Shown here: positions 51,884 to 60,136 of the stretch, piece after piece
Numbering within the stretch: the first letter of the stretch is position 1
How the letters are laid out: the number at the start of each line of letters is the position of its first letter
Assembly (NCBI RefSeq): GCF_900119365.1
Contig: NZ_FPJO01000005.1
Span: 1 to 64,000 of the forward strand
Source: Streptomyces atratus
GTDB lineage: Bacteria > Actinomycetota > Actinomycetes > Streptomycetales > Streptomycetaceae
Direction of reading: 5' to 3'
DNA: 64,000 nucleotides
Program-made: the position numbers and the translations under genes
Notes under the pieces: generated by a model
The model's input: only the letters and a program-made list of their open reading frames with translations
What the model was told of the DNA's origin: nothing
Databases searched by the model: none

Positions 51884-52060
51884 TCACCTGTGGAGTAAGG
51901 CCCGGGCCTTGCAGCCGCCGGAGGGAGTCAGTGCGGGTGCAAGCCCCCAGTCCCCGCCGTGCGCGTCGACCGCGGCGGCAAGCAGCCACATGCTGTCGCT
52001 GCGCCGCTCCCGGCACTTCTCGGACTTCACGGCCGAGCCGTGGGACGGGTGCTGGTCGTA
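51884..52060 (-). pseudogene. possible C-terminal remnant of an HATPase regulatory protein
   Basis: A minus-strand open frame ends with SDSMWLLAAAVDAHGGDWGL followed by KARALL and a stop, resembling the last part (G-box region and final strand) of streptomycete anti-sigma-like ATPases. No N-box or start lies upstream, where the sequence instead enters the divergent DUF5753 gene. Such ATPases commonly accompany DUF5753 and DUF397 genes, which supports a decayed module. The match is weak. Confidence 0.35.
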
Positions 52061-52104
52061 GAGGGTGATGCCCGGACACCGGGCTGGTCGACCTGCTCGC
52101 CACG

Positions 52105-52722
52105 ATGACTCAGGAGCGCGCCAGGGGCTGGTGGGAGGAGCATCGCGGACTGCTGCTGCCCGCACTGCTCGACATCGCCGAACTCGAGTACCACGCAGTG
52201 GAGCTGGCCACCTCCACCACCACGCACATCCCCGGCCTGCTCCAGACCGAGGAGCACGCGCGGGCGGTCTTCGACAACGCCGATCCCCAACTCCCCGGAC
52301 CCGACCTGATGGCCCGGCTCTCACTGCGGCTGCGCCGCCAGGAGGTGCTGAAGCGGGACCTCCCACCGATGTACGAGTCGGTGATCCACGAGGCGGCGCT
52401 GTGCATGCAGTTCGGCGGTCCGAAGGTGGCGCGGGCCCAGCTGGACCACATCGTCGAGCAGTCCGAGCGGGACCGGATCACGGTCCGGGTCATCCCGTTC
52501 GCGGCCGGCGGTTTCCCGGGCGCCGGACAGTCGTTCACCTATGCGGGCGCCGCGGTGCCGCAGCTCGACACCGTACAGCTCGATTCCTCGCACGGTTCGA
52601 TGCTGCTGGACTCCGACATGCAACTGCGCCGCTACCGCGGCCTGTTGGAGCGTCTGCGCATGCTCGCACTGCCCGTGGGGGAATCGCGCGACTTCATCCG
52701 ATCCATAGCCCATGACCTCTGA
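52105..52722 (+). CDS. DUF5753 protein lacking the usual N-terminal HTH (WhiJ-like fragment)
   Basis: A 205-aa protein matching only the C-terminal DUF5753 half of WhiJ-type XRE regulators (GWWEEHRGLLLPALLDIAELE, IPGLLQTEEHARAVF, MYESVIHEAALCMQFGG, QLDHIVEQSERDRITVRVIP, MLLDSDMQLRRYRGLLERL). Full-length members carry an additional ~80-residue HTH; here an in-frame stop lies 39 nt upstream and nothing HTH-like is visible before it. The upstream residues LVDLLATMTQERARG still resemble the linker, so the 5' part has probably been lost. Whether the remainder is translated is uncertain; no good ribosome site precedes ATG 52105. Confidence 0.75.
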   Translation: MTQERARGWWEEHRGLLLPALLDIAELEYHAVELATSTTTHIPGLLQTEEHARAVFDNADPQLPGPDLMARLSLRLRRQEVLKRDLPPMYESVIHEAALCMQFGGPKVARAQLDHIVEQSERDRITVRVIPFAAGGFPGAGQSFTYAGAAVPQLDTVQLDSSHGSMLLDSDMQLRRYRGLLERLRMLALPVGESRDFIRSIAHDL

Positions 52723-52733
52723 GGAGAGTGACC

Positions 52734-52925
52734 ATGACCGACATCTGCTGGGACGAGGCCTTCCGCAGCGAGGGCGCCAACTGCTTCCGCTTCGGGGTCG
52801 ACGACCAGGGCAGGGCCTGCATCGGCTCCACCACGGACGCCACCACCTATGTCAGCGACTCCGTGGAGGCGCTGCGGGCGCTGATCTCCGCGGTGAAGTC
52901 CGGCGCGGCGGACCACCTGCTCTGA
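52734..52925 (+). CDS. DUF397-family small protein
   Basis: A 63-aa protein of the DUF397 type (usual pattern W-x-KSSYS...V.D....; here WDEAFRSEGANCFRFGVDDQG ... TYVSDSVEALRALISAVKSG). DUF397 genes regularly follow DUF5753/XRE regulator genes in Streptomyces, as in the WhiJ/AbaA-type loci affecting development. It starts 11 nt after the DUF5753 gene with GAGGAG 8 nt before the ATG. This copy is somewhat divergent from the consensus. Confidence 0.75.
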   Translation: MTDICWDEAFRSEGANCFRFGVDDQGRACIGSTTDATTYVSDSVEALRALISAVKSGAADHLL

Positions 52926-53087
52926 CCGCGCGCCCGACCGTACCCGCGCCCCCGCAAGCGTCGGCTCCGAGTACGCCGACAGCTCAGAGCACCCGCGACC
53001 GGGGGCCGACCGACCCCGGCATGCGTACGTAACGTCACATAACAGGGCATTGGAAGAGCGGGCTTGGCGGTGGGCTTACCTCCGCTT

Positions 53088-53124
53088 TAACCTACGGTCT
53101 CGTAACCTACGTATCCGTAGGTAA
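53088..53124. promoter_or_regulatory. operator with three TAACCTACG half-sites before the desaturase gene
   Basis: TAACCTACG (53103-53111) and CGTAGGTAA (53116-53124) form a near-perfect 22-bp dyad with a 4-nt centre. A further direct copy TAACCTACG lies at 53088-53096, 15 nt upstream. The array ends 25 nt before the desaturase GTG, overlapping any promoter. This looks like a regulator-binding site for membrane-lipid control. Confidence 0.75.
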
Positions 53125-53148
53125 TTCTCCCGTCCCCAGGAGTTCCCC

Positions 53149-54123
53149 GTGACGATCACCGCTCCCCACCTCGGCAGCCCCAAGGCGTGGACCGACGCCC
53201 AGCTGCTGTACGCCCTGGAAGAGGTGGTGGAGAAGGAGCTCAACCGCCATCTCAAGGTCGCCAAGGACTGGATGCCCCACGAGTACGTCCCGTTCTCCGA
53301 CGGGCGGAACTTCCCCGGCGTCTTCGAGGACGGTGAGGCCTGGCAGGCCGACCAGTCCAAGGTCACCGACATCGGCAAGATCGCGCTGGTGGTGAACCTG
53401 CTGACCGAGGACAACCTCCCCAGCTACCACCACGAGATCGCTTCCCTCTTCGGCCGCGACGGCGCCTGGGGCACATGGGTGCACCGCTGGACCGCGGAGG
53501 AGGGCCGGCACGGCATCGTGATGCGTGACTACCTGCTCACCTCACGGGCGGTCGACCCGGACAAGCTGGAGCAGTTCCGGATGGCACACATGGCGGAGGG
53601 CTTCGAGTCGGACAACCGGCACTCGATGCTGCACTCCGTGGCGTACGTCGCCTTCCAGGAGCTGGCCACCCGTGTCTCGCACCGCAACACCGGCCACGAG
53701 TCGGGCGACCCGGTCTGCGACCGCATGCTGGCGCGGATCGCCACCGACGAGAACCTGCACATGGTCTTCTACCGCAACCTCCTCGGTGCGGCCTTCGAGC
53801 TGGCCCCGGACCTGACGATGCAGGCCGTGCGCGACGTCGTCGTCAACTTCCGGATGCCCGGTCACGGCATGCCGGGCTTCGAGCGGGCCGCCGCGCAGAT
53901 GGCGATCGGCGAGATCTACAACATGCGCATCCACCACGACGACGTGATCCAGCCCGTACTGCGCTACCTCAAGGTCCTCTCCATCGACGGCCTGGGCCCC
54001 GACGGCCTGAAGGCGCAGGAGGAGCTGGGTCTGTACATGGGCGGCCTGGACAACGAGGCGGCGAAGTTCGACGAGAAGCTCGCCGCCCGCAAGGCCCGGA
54101 TGGCCGCGCGCGCCGGCGCCTGA
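53149..54123 (+). CDS. acyl-ACP desaturase (ferritin-like di-iron, type 2)
   Basis: Soluble di-iron enzyme of 324 aa introducing a cis double bond into acyl-ACP or acyl-CoA. The predicted iron ligands are all present: E87 (TEDN), E118-x2-H121 (AEEGRH), E171 (FQEL) and E201-x2-H204 (DENLH). Relatives are plant stearoyl-ACP desaturase and mycobacterial DesA. In Streptomyces such enzymes adjust membrane fluidity. The start is GTG with AGGAG 6 nt upstream. A conspicuous operator lies just before the gene, and a bidirectional terminator follows. Confidence 0.94.
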   Translation: MTITAPHLGSPKAWTDAQLLYALEEVVEKELNRHLKVAKDWMPHEYVPFSDGRNFPGVFEDGEAWQADQSKVTDIGKIALVVNLLTEDNLPSYHHEIASLFGRDGAWGTWVHRWTAEEGRHGIVMRDYLLTSRAVDPDKLEQFRMAHMAEGFESDNRHSMLHSVAYVAFQELATRVSHRNTGHESGDPVCDRMLARIATDENLHMVFYRNLLGAAFELAPDLTMQAVRDVVVNFRMPGHGMPGFERAAAQMAIGEIYNMRIHHDDVIQPVLRYLKVLSIDGLGPDGLKAQEELGLYMGGLDNEAAKFDEKLAARKARMAARAGA

Positions 54124-54143
54124 CGCCCCCGAAGGCCGCCGCC

Positions 54144-54180
54144 CCGCCGGACGGGCACTGCAGTACGCCCCGTCCGGCGG
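54144..54180. terminator. bidirectional terminator between the desaturase and TPR genes
   Basis: CCGCCGGACGGG / CCCGTCCGGCGG, a 12-bp perfect stem with a 13-nt loop between convergent genes. Confidence 0.8.
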
Positions 54181-54208
54181 CACCGGCGGACCGACGCCCG
54201 CGCCGCTC

Positions 54209-54709
54209 TCACAGCGTTTCGTTCAGATCCCGCGCATAGTGCTCGATCGCCGCCCGGTACCGGCGCACATACGGGTCCGTGCTGCCGGCCGCGAGCAGCT
54301 CCAGCAGCAACCGCATGGCTTCGTGGTGCTCACCGGTGTTGAACAGGGCCATGGCGAGAAACGTCCGCAGCGCCCCGTCGTCCGGGAACCGCCCGGTCCC
54401 CTCGCGCAGCACCTCGACGGCCTTGTCGTACTGCCCGAGCACCCGGTACGTGCTCCCGAGGCCGAGCAGCGCGCCCCTGCGGTCCTCCTCCGACAGCCCG
54501 GCCCCGGCCAGGCAGCGTTCGTAGAACGGCACCGCCTCGGCCTCAAGACCGAGCACATCGTGCGCCCAGGCGGTCTGATAGGCGATCTCCGCGTCCGCGG
54601 GGAAGTCGGCGGCGAGGGAGAGCAGCCGCTGCCGGGCCTCCTCCCGGTGGCCATCGGTGCGCAGCCGCACGGCCGCCGCGAGCAAGCTGTCCCGGTCGTG
54701 ATCATTCAT
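54209..54709 (-). CDS. tetratricopeptide-repeat protein
   Basis: A 166-aa soluble helical protein with about three TPR-like units (AEIAYQTAWAHDVLGLEAEAVPFYERCL, ALLGLGSTYRVLGQYDKAVEVLREG, ALRTFLAMALFNTGEHHEAMRLLLEL). Its length and pattern resemble the 'tetratrico peptide repeat group 5' type found in actinobacteria and firmicutes. Role probably protein-protein interaction; partner unknown. ATG at 54709; the ribosome site is poor (GGGACGATGTCCGC). It is followed by the WhiB-like gene on the same strand upstream (31 nt apart). Confidence 0.85.
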   Translation of the reverse strand: MNDHDRDSLLAAAVRLRTDGHREEARQRLLSLAADFPADAEIAYQTAWAHDVLGLEAEAVPFYERCLAGAGLSEEDRRGALLGLGSTYRVLGQYDKAVEVLREGTGRFPDDGALRTFLAMALFNTGEHHEAMRLLLELLAAGSTDPYVRRYRAAIEHYARDLNETL

Positions 54710-54740
54710 GCGGACATCGTCCCAGACCGGCTCAGGGGGC

Positions 54741-54989
54741 TCAGCCGCGGCCGGTCCTGCGCAGCCGTTCCCGCTCCTTCTCGGAGAGCCCGCCCCATAC
54801 ACCGAAGCGCTCGTCGTTGGCGAGGGCGTACTCCAGGCAGGCCACGCGCCCTTCGCAGGCGTTGCAGAGCTGCTTGGCCTCACGGGTCGAACTGCCGGGG
54901 GCGGGGAAAAAGAACTCGGGCCCCGCCTGGGCGCACAGCGCGGTCTCCTGCCAGGCGAGTGCGGGGTCGTCCGCGGTGTTGATCAGCAT
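54741..54989 (-). CDS. WhiB-like iron-sulfur transcriptional regulator
   Basis: An 82-aa Wbl protein that binds a [4Fe-4S] cluster through C19, C42, C45 and C51 (pattern C-x22-C-x2-C-x5-C) and carries the GVWGG turn (63-67) followed by a basic C-terminal tail (KERERLRR) that contacts DNA or the sigma factor. Wbl proteins act with the principal sigma factor in development, redox response and antibiotic tolerance. Which paralogue this is was not determined. Start ATG with GGTGGA upstream. The TPR gene follows 31 nt downstream and may be co-transcribed. Confidence 0.93.
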   Translation of the reverse strand: MLINTADDPALAWQETALCAQAGPEFFFPAPGSSTREAKQLCNACEGRVACLEYALANDERFGVWGGLSEKERERLRRTGRG

Positions 54990-55061
54990 GTGTCCACCGT
55001 GCCCGGTCGCGATAAACGACTGATCAACGCCTCATCAATACGGCGCGCCGATGAGTTCCGG

Positions 55062-55862
55062 TCAGGTCTGCGACGCCGTCGCGCTCGTGATCAGGGCGAA
55101 TTCTGCCCCGTCCGGATCGGCGGCATGCGCGAACTTTCCCACATCTTCCATCTCCATCGGTTCCAGGCTCAGCTTGCCACCCAGCCGCTCCACCTGCGCC
55201 ACCGCCGCGTCGCAGTCCTCGACCTCGAAGTACGGCAGCCAGTGCGATCCGGCCACCGCCCGGGTCGCCACCGCGTTGAGCGGTACGAGGCCGCCGAAGC
55301 CCGCCTCCTCGCCGCCGCCCCCGGTCCGGATCACCGTGTAGGACCCGCCGCCGCCGGGGAACGGCGTCAGGGCGGTCTCCCATCCGAAGACCGCGTCGTA
55401 GAACGCGGCGGCCGCGGGCACGTCCGGGGTGTACAGCTCGGCCCAGCACAGGCTGCCCGGGACACCCACCGCCCCCAGGCCCGGGTTCTTCCCCGGCTGC
55501 CAGATGCCGAAGAAGGCCCCGGCCCGGTCCTTGAATCCGGCCATCCTGCCGAGGTCCAGGACGTCCATCGGGGGGAACGGCACGGTGCCGCCGGCCCGCT
55601 CGACCGCCTGCGCCGTGGCATCGGCGTCCGGCGACCGGAAATAGACCGACCAGGACGGCTCCCCCTGCTCCTCGGTGACCGTCATCGCCCCGCCGGCCGT
55701 CTTCCCGTCCAGCGTGAAGGTGCCGTACCCACCGGTCTCCGGGCCTCCGGCCACGTACTCCCAGCCGAAGAGGCCGGTGTAGAACTCGACGGCACCGTCG
55801 AGATCGGGGGTGCCCAGATCGGTCCAGCAGGGCGCTCCGTCGGCGTAACGGGTGGTGGGCAT
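55062..55862 (-). CDS. two-domain VOC (glyoxalase-like) protein
   Basis: A 266-aa protein with two tandem vicinal-oxygen-chelate units (residues about 10-125 and 135-262), each with the typical start (CWTDLGTPDLDGAVEFYTGLFGWEY and CWAELYTPDVPAAAAFYDAVFGWET). Two-domain proteins of this type in Streptomyces are often annotated as hydroxylases or bleomycin-resistance-like proteins; no function can be assigned from the sequence. AAGGAG precedes the ATG at 55862; a longer in-frame start was rejected for lack of a ribosome site. Confidence 0.9.
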   Translation of the reverse strand: MPTTRYADGAPCWTDLGTPDLDGAVEFYTGLFGWEYVAGGPETGGYGTFTLDGKTAGGAMTVTEEQGEPSWSVYFRSPDADATAQAVERAGGTVPFPPMDVLDLGRMAGFKDRAGAFFGIWQPGKNPGLGAVGVPGSLCWAELYTPDVPAAAAFYDAVFGWETALTPFPGGGGSYTVIRTGGGGEEAGFGGLVPLNAVATRAVAGSHWLPYFEVEDCDAAVAQVERLGGKLSLEPMEMEDVGKFAHAADPDGAEFALITSATASQT

Positions 55863-55971
55863 GGCCTGCTCCTTCGACGATGCCCGGCTGCGGGCTGCGG
55901 GAGCCTTCCCGACGTTCCGAGTCTCGCACCGGGCACCGCCGTCCGCAGCCCGCGCCCGGGGCACCGGCCGG

Positions 55972-57045
55972 TCAGCGCTTGATGCCCAGTGCGGGAAGCA
56001 CGGTCTCCGCCACCCGGTAGGCCTCCTCCAGCAGCGGGCTGCCGGAGAGGATGAAGGTGTCGACGCCCAGGTCCTGGAACTCCCCGAGGCGCTCGACGAC
56101 CTGGTCCGTGGAGCCGACGACCGCCGTGCCCGGCCCCGGGCGGAACAGGCTCATGCCCGGCCACATGTTGGGGTGCTCCTCCAGCTCGCGGGCGTGCGCG
56201 GGGACCCTGCCGCCGTGCTGGCGGAACTGGCGCTGCCAGCCCACGCCGTCCTCCCCCGCCCGGTCGCCGAGCTGCCGGGCGTACGTCGCGTCGCTCGTCA
56301 CGTCGAGGAGCCGGTCGGCCGCCGCCCATGCCTCGTCCTCGGTCTCGCGGACGATGAGGTGGAGGCGGAGCCCGATCCTGAGCGTGCGGCCGTACGCGGC
56401 GGCCCGGGCCCTGACCCTGTCCAGCTTCTCCTTGAGCAGGTGCGGGGGTTCGCCCCAGGTGAGGTAGACGTCCACGTGCTCGGCCGCCATCTCGATGCCG
56501 GGGTCGGACGAGCCGCCGAACCAGAGCGGGATGTGCGACTCCTGGACCGGCTTCAGCTCCCTGAAGGACGCGCCCGCGTTCTTCAGGTCGTAGAAGCGGC
56601 CCTTGTGGTCGAAGACCTCACCGGCGGTGAGCCGTTTCACGATCGACCAGTACTCGGCGCTCAGTTCGTACCGCTCGTCGTGCTCCACGTGGAGCCCGTA
56701 CTCCTGGAGGGACTTCGTCGAGCCGTTGACGACGTTGAAGCGGAGCCGGCCGCCGAAGAGGCTGTCGAAGCTGAGGGCCGTCTTGGCGAGCAGGGTGGGC
56801 GAGATCAGACCGGGATGGACGGCCAGCAGTGGCTTGAACCGGGTGCTGGTGGAGGCCGCCAGCGCGCTGCCGAGCGGCCAGACGTCGTACAGGTCGGTGG
56901 CGAGCAACGCACCGCTGTAGCCGAGGCGTTCGACCGTGCCGGCGAGCTGGGCGAGGTAGCCGAGGTCGACCGGCCGCCGGCCTTCGGGTTCCCAGGGGTA
57001 GGCGCCTTCGCGCGGGATGATGTACCAGAGGACCTCGGTCGCCAT
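55972..57045 (-). CDS. ssuD: FMNH2-dependent alkanesulfonate monooxygenase (LLM class)
   Basis: A 357-aa luciferase-like monooxygenase that releases sulfite from alkanesulfonates with reduced flavin from a separate reductase. SsuD-typical segments include the N-terminal strand VLWYIIPREGAYPW, LLATDLYDVWPLGSALAASTSTRFKPLLAVHPGLISPTL, FNVVNGSTKSLQEYGL (SsuD family normally has NVVTGG), SADYW-like SAEYWSIVKRL and WFGGSSDPGIEMAAEHVDVYLTWGEPP. The ATG lies 4 nt after the stop of the chimeric ssuB reading frame, so it is last in the sulfonate operon. It appears intact although its upstream uptake genes are damaged. Confidence 0.9.
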   Translation of the reverse strand: MATEVLWYIIPREGAYPWEPEGRRPVDLGYLAQLAGTVERLGYSGALLATDLYDVWPLGSALAASTSTRFKPLLAVHPGLISPTLLAKTALSFDSLFGGRLRFNVVNGSTKSLQEYGLHVEHDERYELSAEYWSIVKRLTAGEVFDHKGRFYDLKNAGASFRELKPVQESHIPLWFGGSSDPGIEMAAEHVDVYLTWGEPPHLLKEKLDRVRARAAAYGRTLRIGLRLHLIVRETEDEAWAAADRLLDVTSDATYARQLGDRAGEDGVGWQRQFRQHGGRVPAHARELEEHPNMWPGMSLFRPGPGTAVVGSTDQVVERLGEFQDLGVDTFILSGSPLLEEAYRVAETVLPALGIKR

Positions 57046-57049
57046 GCCG

Positions 57050-58165
57050 TCACGCCGCCTTGTCCGCGCCGGCGCCGGCCAGGGCGTGGGCGACGGTGAC
57101 CGGGCGGTCGATGAAGCCGGTGCGGTGGAAGATGTCGGCCGCTTCCTGCTGCTCGGCGATGAATGCGTCGGTGACGGGTTCGATCTTCCAGGGCAGGGCG
57201 CGCAGCGCGGTCTCCCAGTCGTCGGCGGATCCGCCGAGGTCGGCGGCGGCGATCTCGGCCGCCCGGCGGGGGTTGGCCGCCGCCCAGTCGTCGGCGCGCC
57301 TCAGGGCGCGGGTGAGCGCCTCGATCACCTCGGGGCGGCTCTCGGCGAGGTCGCGGCGGGCGAAGAAGACGGAGCGGTCGGTGATGATGTCGCCGGTGCG
57401 GACCAGGGTGCGCAGACCGCCGGTGCGGCGAGCTGGGCGCCCTGGGCCACCCAGGCGGCGATGGCTCCGGTGCGCAGCAGTTCCTCGCTGTCGTCGGTGC
57501 TGCGGACGGCGGTGATGTCCTCGGCGAAGGAGAGCCCGGCGCCGTCGAGCGCCTTGGCGATCAGGTGGGTCTGCCAGGAGCCGATCGACCCGGTCGGCGA
57601 GCCGTACGGCTTCGTCCACGTCGTGGGTGACGAGGAGGACGGCGGGCCGGTGCTTGCGGCACGGCTCTCCCACCAGGTCCTGCATCCTGAGCCGGGTCAG
57701 GGCGTCGAGTGCTGCGAACGGCTCGTCGAGCAGCAGCAGTTCGGGTTCGCGGACCAGGGCGCGGGCGAGGGCGACGCGCTGTGCCTCGCCGCCGGAGAGG
57801 GTGGCGGGCCAGGCATCGGCGTGCCGTTCGAGGCCGACTTCGGCCAGGGCCCGCAGCCCGTGTCCGGAGCGGCCGCGCGGCAGGGCGACCGTCACATTGG
57901 CGAGGACCTTCTTCGAGGGTACGAGGCGGGGTTCCTGGAAGACGACGGTGCGGGCCTCGGGGACGAGGACCTCTCCGGCGTCGGCCGCGTCGAGTGCGCC
58001 CAGGATGCGCAGCAGGGTCGTCCTGCCGCTTCCGCTCGCGCCGAGCAGGGCGACGAACTCGCCCCGCGCGATGTCGAGTCGGAGTCCGTCGAGGACGGCG
58101 CGGTCGCCGAACAAGCGGCGCAGTCCGCGTACCCGTACCGCTGTCTGCGGGGTCCGGCCGGTCAT
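57050..58165 (-). pseudogene. ssuB: ssuB-type ABC ATPase fused to a substrate-binding-protein fragment
   Basis: One open frame of 371 codons. Residues 1 to about 193 are an SsuB-like ATPase: Walker A GASGSGRTT (42-50, with Arg48 in place of the catalytic Lys), signature LSGGEAQR, Walker B LLLLDEP and the H-loop VTHDVDEAVRLADRV. The ATPase then stops abruptly, without its last ~50 residues. From about 57590 to 57440 another frame reads GSIGSWQTHLIAKALDGAGL, the middle of an SsuA-like binding protein, and after a second shift the main frame continues with that protein's C-terminus (GDIITDRSVFFARRDLAESR). A deletion has joined the two genes; the resulting product is unlikely to work. Confidence 0.8.
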
Positions 58166-58992
58166 CGGGTGGCTCCCTGTGGGGTGCGCCAGGGCATCAG
58201 CAGGCGTTCCAGCAGCCGTACGACGACGTCGGCGGTGAGGCCCAGCAGTCCGTAGACGAGGATGCAGACGGCGAGGATGTCGGTGCGGGCGTAGCTCTGT
58301 GCCTGGGACATCAGATAGCCGATGCCGGCGGTGGCGTTGATCTCCTCGGCGGCGATCAGGGCGATGACGCTGAGGGTCATGGAGAGCCGCAGCCCGGCGA
58401 GCAGCGACGGCAGGGCACCGGGCAGGACGACCTCGCGCACGAGGGCGAGCCGTCCCATGCCGAAGCTGCGCATGGCCTCGATGAGTTCGGGGTCGGTGCT
58501 GCGCACCCCGCTCGATGTGGACACGTACATCGGGAAGGTGGTGGCGACGGCGATGAGGAGGATCTTCGCGGTCTCGTTGATCCCGAACCAGACCATGAAC
58601 AGGGGCACCAGGGAGAGGAACGGGATGGTGCGCAGGGTCTGGATGGAGGAGTCGAGGAGTTCGTCGCCGAGCCGGGTGAATCCGGTGGTGATGCCGAGGA
58701 CCAGCCCGGCGGCGAGCCCGATGAGGAGGCCGAGTGCGGAGCGGGTCAGGGAGGTGGTGAGGGCGTCGGGCAGCTGCCCATTGCCCCACAACTCTCCTAT
58801 CGCACGCAGTACTTCGGCGGGCGAGGCGAGGACGTCGGGGGTGAGGAGCCCGGTGGCGGACGCCGCCCACCACAGGACGAGGAGTGCGAGGGGGCCGAGT
58901 GTCCGGACGGTCGCGGAGTAGGTCCGGCTGCGGGCCCTGCGCCGCTGCGGGCGGGGCCTGACGAGGCCCGGATGGAGGCCGGTGTCGCTCAT
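58162..58992 (-). CDS. ssuC: sulfonate-type ABC transporter permease
   Basis: A 276-aa inner-membrane permease with about six helices. The ABC-interacting EAA loop reads EAMRSFGMGRLALVREVVLPGALPSLLAGLRLSM, matching SsuC/TauC-type permeases; IPFLSLVPLFMVWFGI is another family block. The ATG overlaps the stop of the binding-protein pseudogene (ATGA) and the stop overlaps the ATPase start, so the operon layout is preserved. The gene itself shows no lesion, but its ATPase and binding protein are damaged, so transport by this set is doubtful unless supplied in trans. Confidence 0.92.
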   Translation of the reverse strand: MSDTGLHPGLVRPRPQRRRARSRTYSATVRTLGPLALLVLWWAASATGLLTPDVLASPAEVLRAIGELWGNGQLPDALTTSLTRSALGLLIGLAAGLVLGITTGFTRLGDELLDSSIQTLRTIPFLSLVPLFMVWFGINETAKILLIAVATTFPMYVSTSSGVRSTDPELIEAMRSFGMGRLALVREVVLPGALPSLLAGLRLSMTLSVIALIAAEEINATAGIGYLMSQAQSYARTDILAVCILVYGLLGLTADVVVRLLERLLMPWRTPQGATR

Positions 58993-60105
58993 TTCAGCTT
59001 CTCGATGTCGAGGAGGTGGGCGGCGACGTCGACCTTGTCCGTGGTGACCTGCTGCTCGGCGTAGATGCCGGCGACGGCCTCGAAGCGCGCGATGTCCTCG
59101 GGTCCGATGGGGTCGACCGTGCCGCCCTTGCGGGTGAATTCGGTCTGGACCTCCTTCGCCCTGCCGGTGACGGCGGTCGGTCCGACGTCCGTGAAGACGT
59201 TGAGGTACGCGGCCGGGTCCTGCTTCTCCTCGGCGCTGGCGTCGTGGAGGTACTGGTAGAGCGCCTTGACGATCTCGGGGTGCTGCTCGGCGAAGCCGGT
59301 GCGCACGGCGTTGAGGCTGTAGTTGTCGGAGCCGATCGCGGCGCCGTCGGCGACGAAGTGCGCCTTGCCGCTGCCGATCTCGGCCACGGCGTAGGTCGCC
59401 CAGACCGCCCAGGCGTCGGCCTTGCCCGCGTTGAAGACGGCGGCCGTCTGGTCGGGCCGCAGATAGACCCGCTTGACCTTGTCGGCGGGGATGCCGGCCT
59501 TGTCGAGGGCCTTCAGCAGCAGGTATTCGCCGGTGCCGCCCTGGTTGACAGCGACCTTCTTCCCGACCAGGTCCTTGACCGATGAGATGCCGGAGCCGTT
59601 CTTGACGAGGATGCCCTCGCCGGCCGCGTCCGGGTCGACCGCGGTGAAGAACTTGAAGCCGGGGCGCTGGGCGAGCGAGGTGATGCCGGAGGTGATGGAG
59701 CCGGTGGCGATGTCGAGCTGGTCGGAAGTCGATGGCGATGTCGTGCACCGGAACGGCGAGCCGCAGCCCGCGCAGGGCCTTGACGCCCCGGATTCCGGAG
59801 CCGGGTCCGACGAGTACGGCCTGGCGTTCCTCGATCCAGGTGAGACCGATCAGCCGCGTCCGCTCCCCGCGCGAACGGGCCCACAGGGCAGGTACGTTGC
59901 CGCCTTCGCGGAACAGGCCCGGCAGGGCGTGGGTGAAGTGGGCTGACCGGTCGGCACCGGGCGCGGTGTCCTGGAGGGACCGCACCGTGATGCCGTCGGG
60001 GGCGAACTCTTCGGTGAGCCACCTGCGGTCGGCGGCGATGCCGGTCGCGGTGGGGACGGGACAGCGGGTGAACCAGAGCGTCCGGGGCAGGACGGCATGC
60101 GTCAT
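58989..60105 (-). pseudogene. hybrid substrate-binding protein (DszB-like 5' part, SsuA-like 3' part)
   Basis: The 5' part, from an ATG with GGGAAG upstream, reads TLWFTRCPVPTATGIAADRR and VPALWARSRGERTRLIGLTW up to VPVHDIAID near 59735. This resembles binding proteins related to the desulfinase DszB. The frame is then left; a different frame starting LDIATGSITSGITSLAQRPG and continuing GKKVAVNQGGTGEYLLLKAL to the stop at 58989 is the mature SsuA-type binding protein without its signal peptide and first part. The two frames differ by one base. A repeated TGGCGATGTCG (59705-59715 and 59733-59743) lies at the join. No single intact product is possible without frameshifting. Confidence 0.8.
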
Positions 60106-60136
60106 GGGGGACTTCCCGAGGCGGGCCCTCCTCGCT

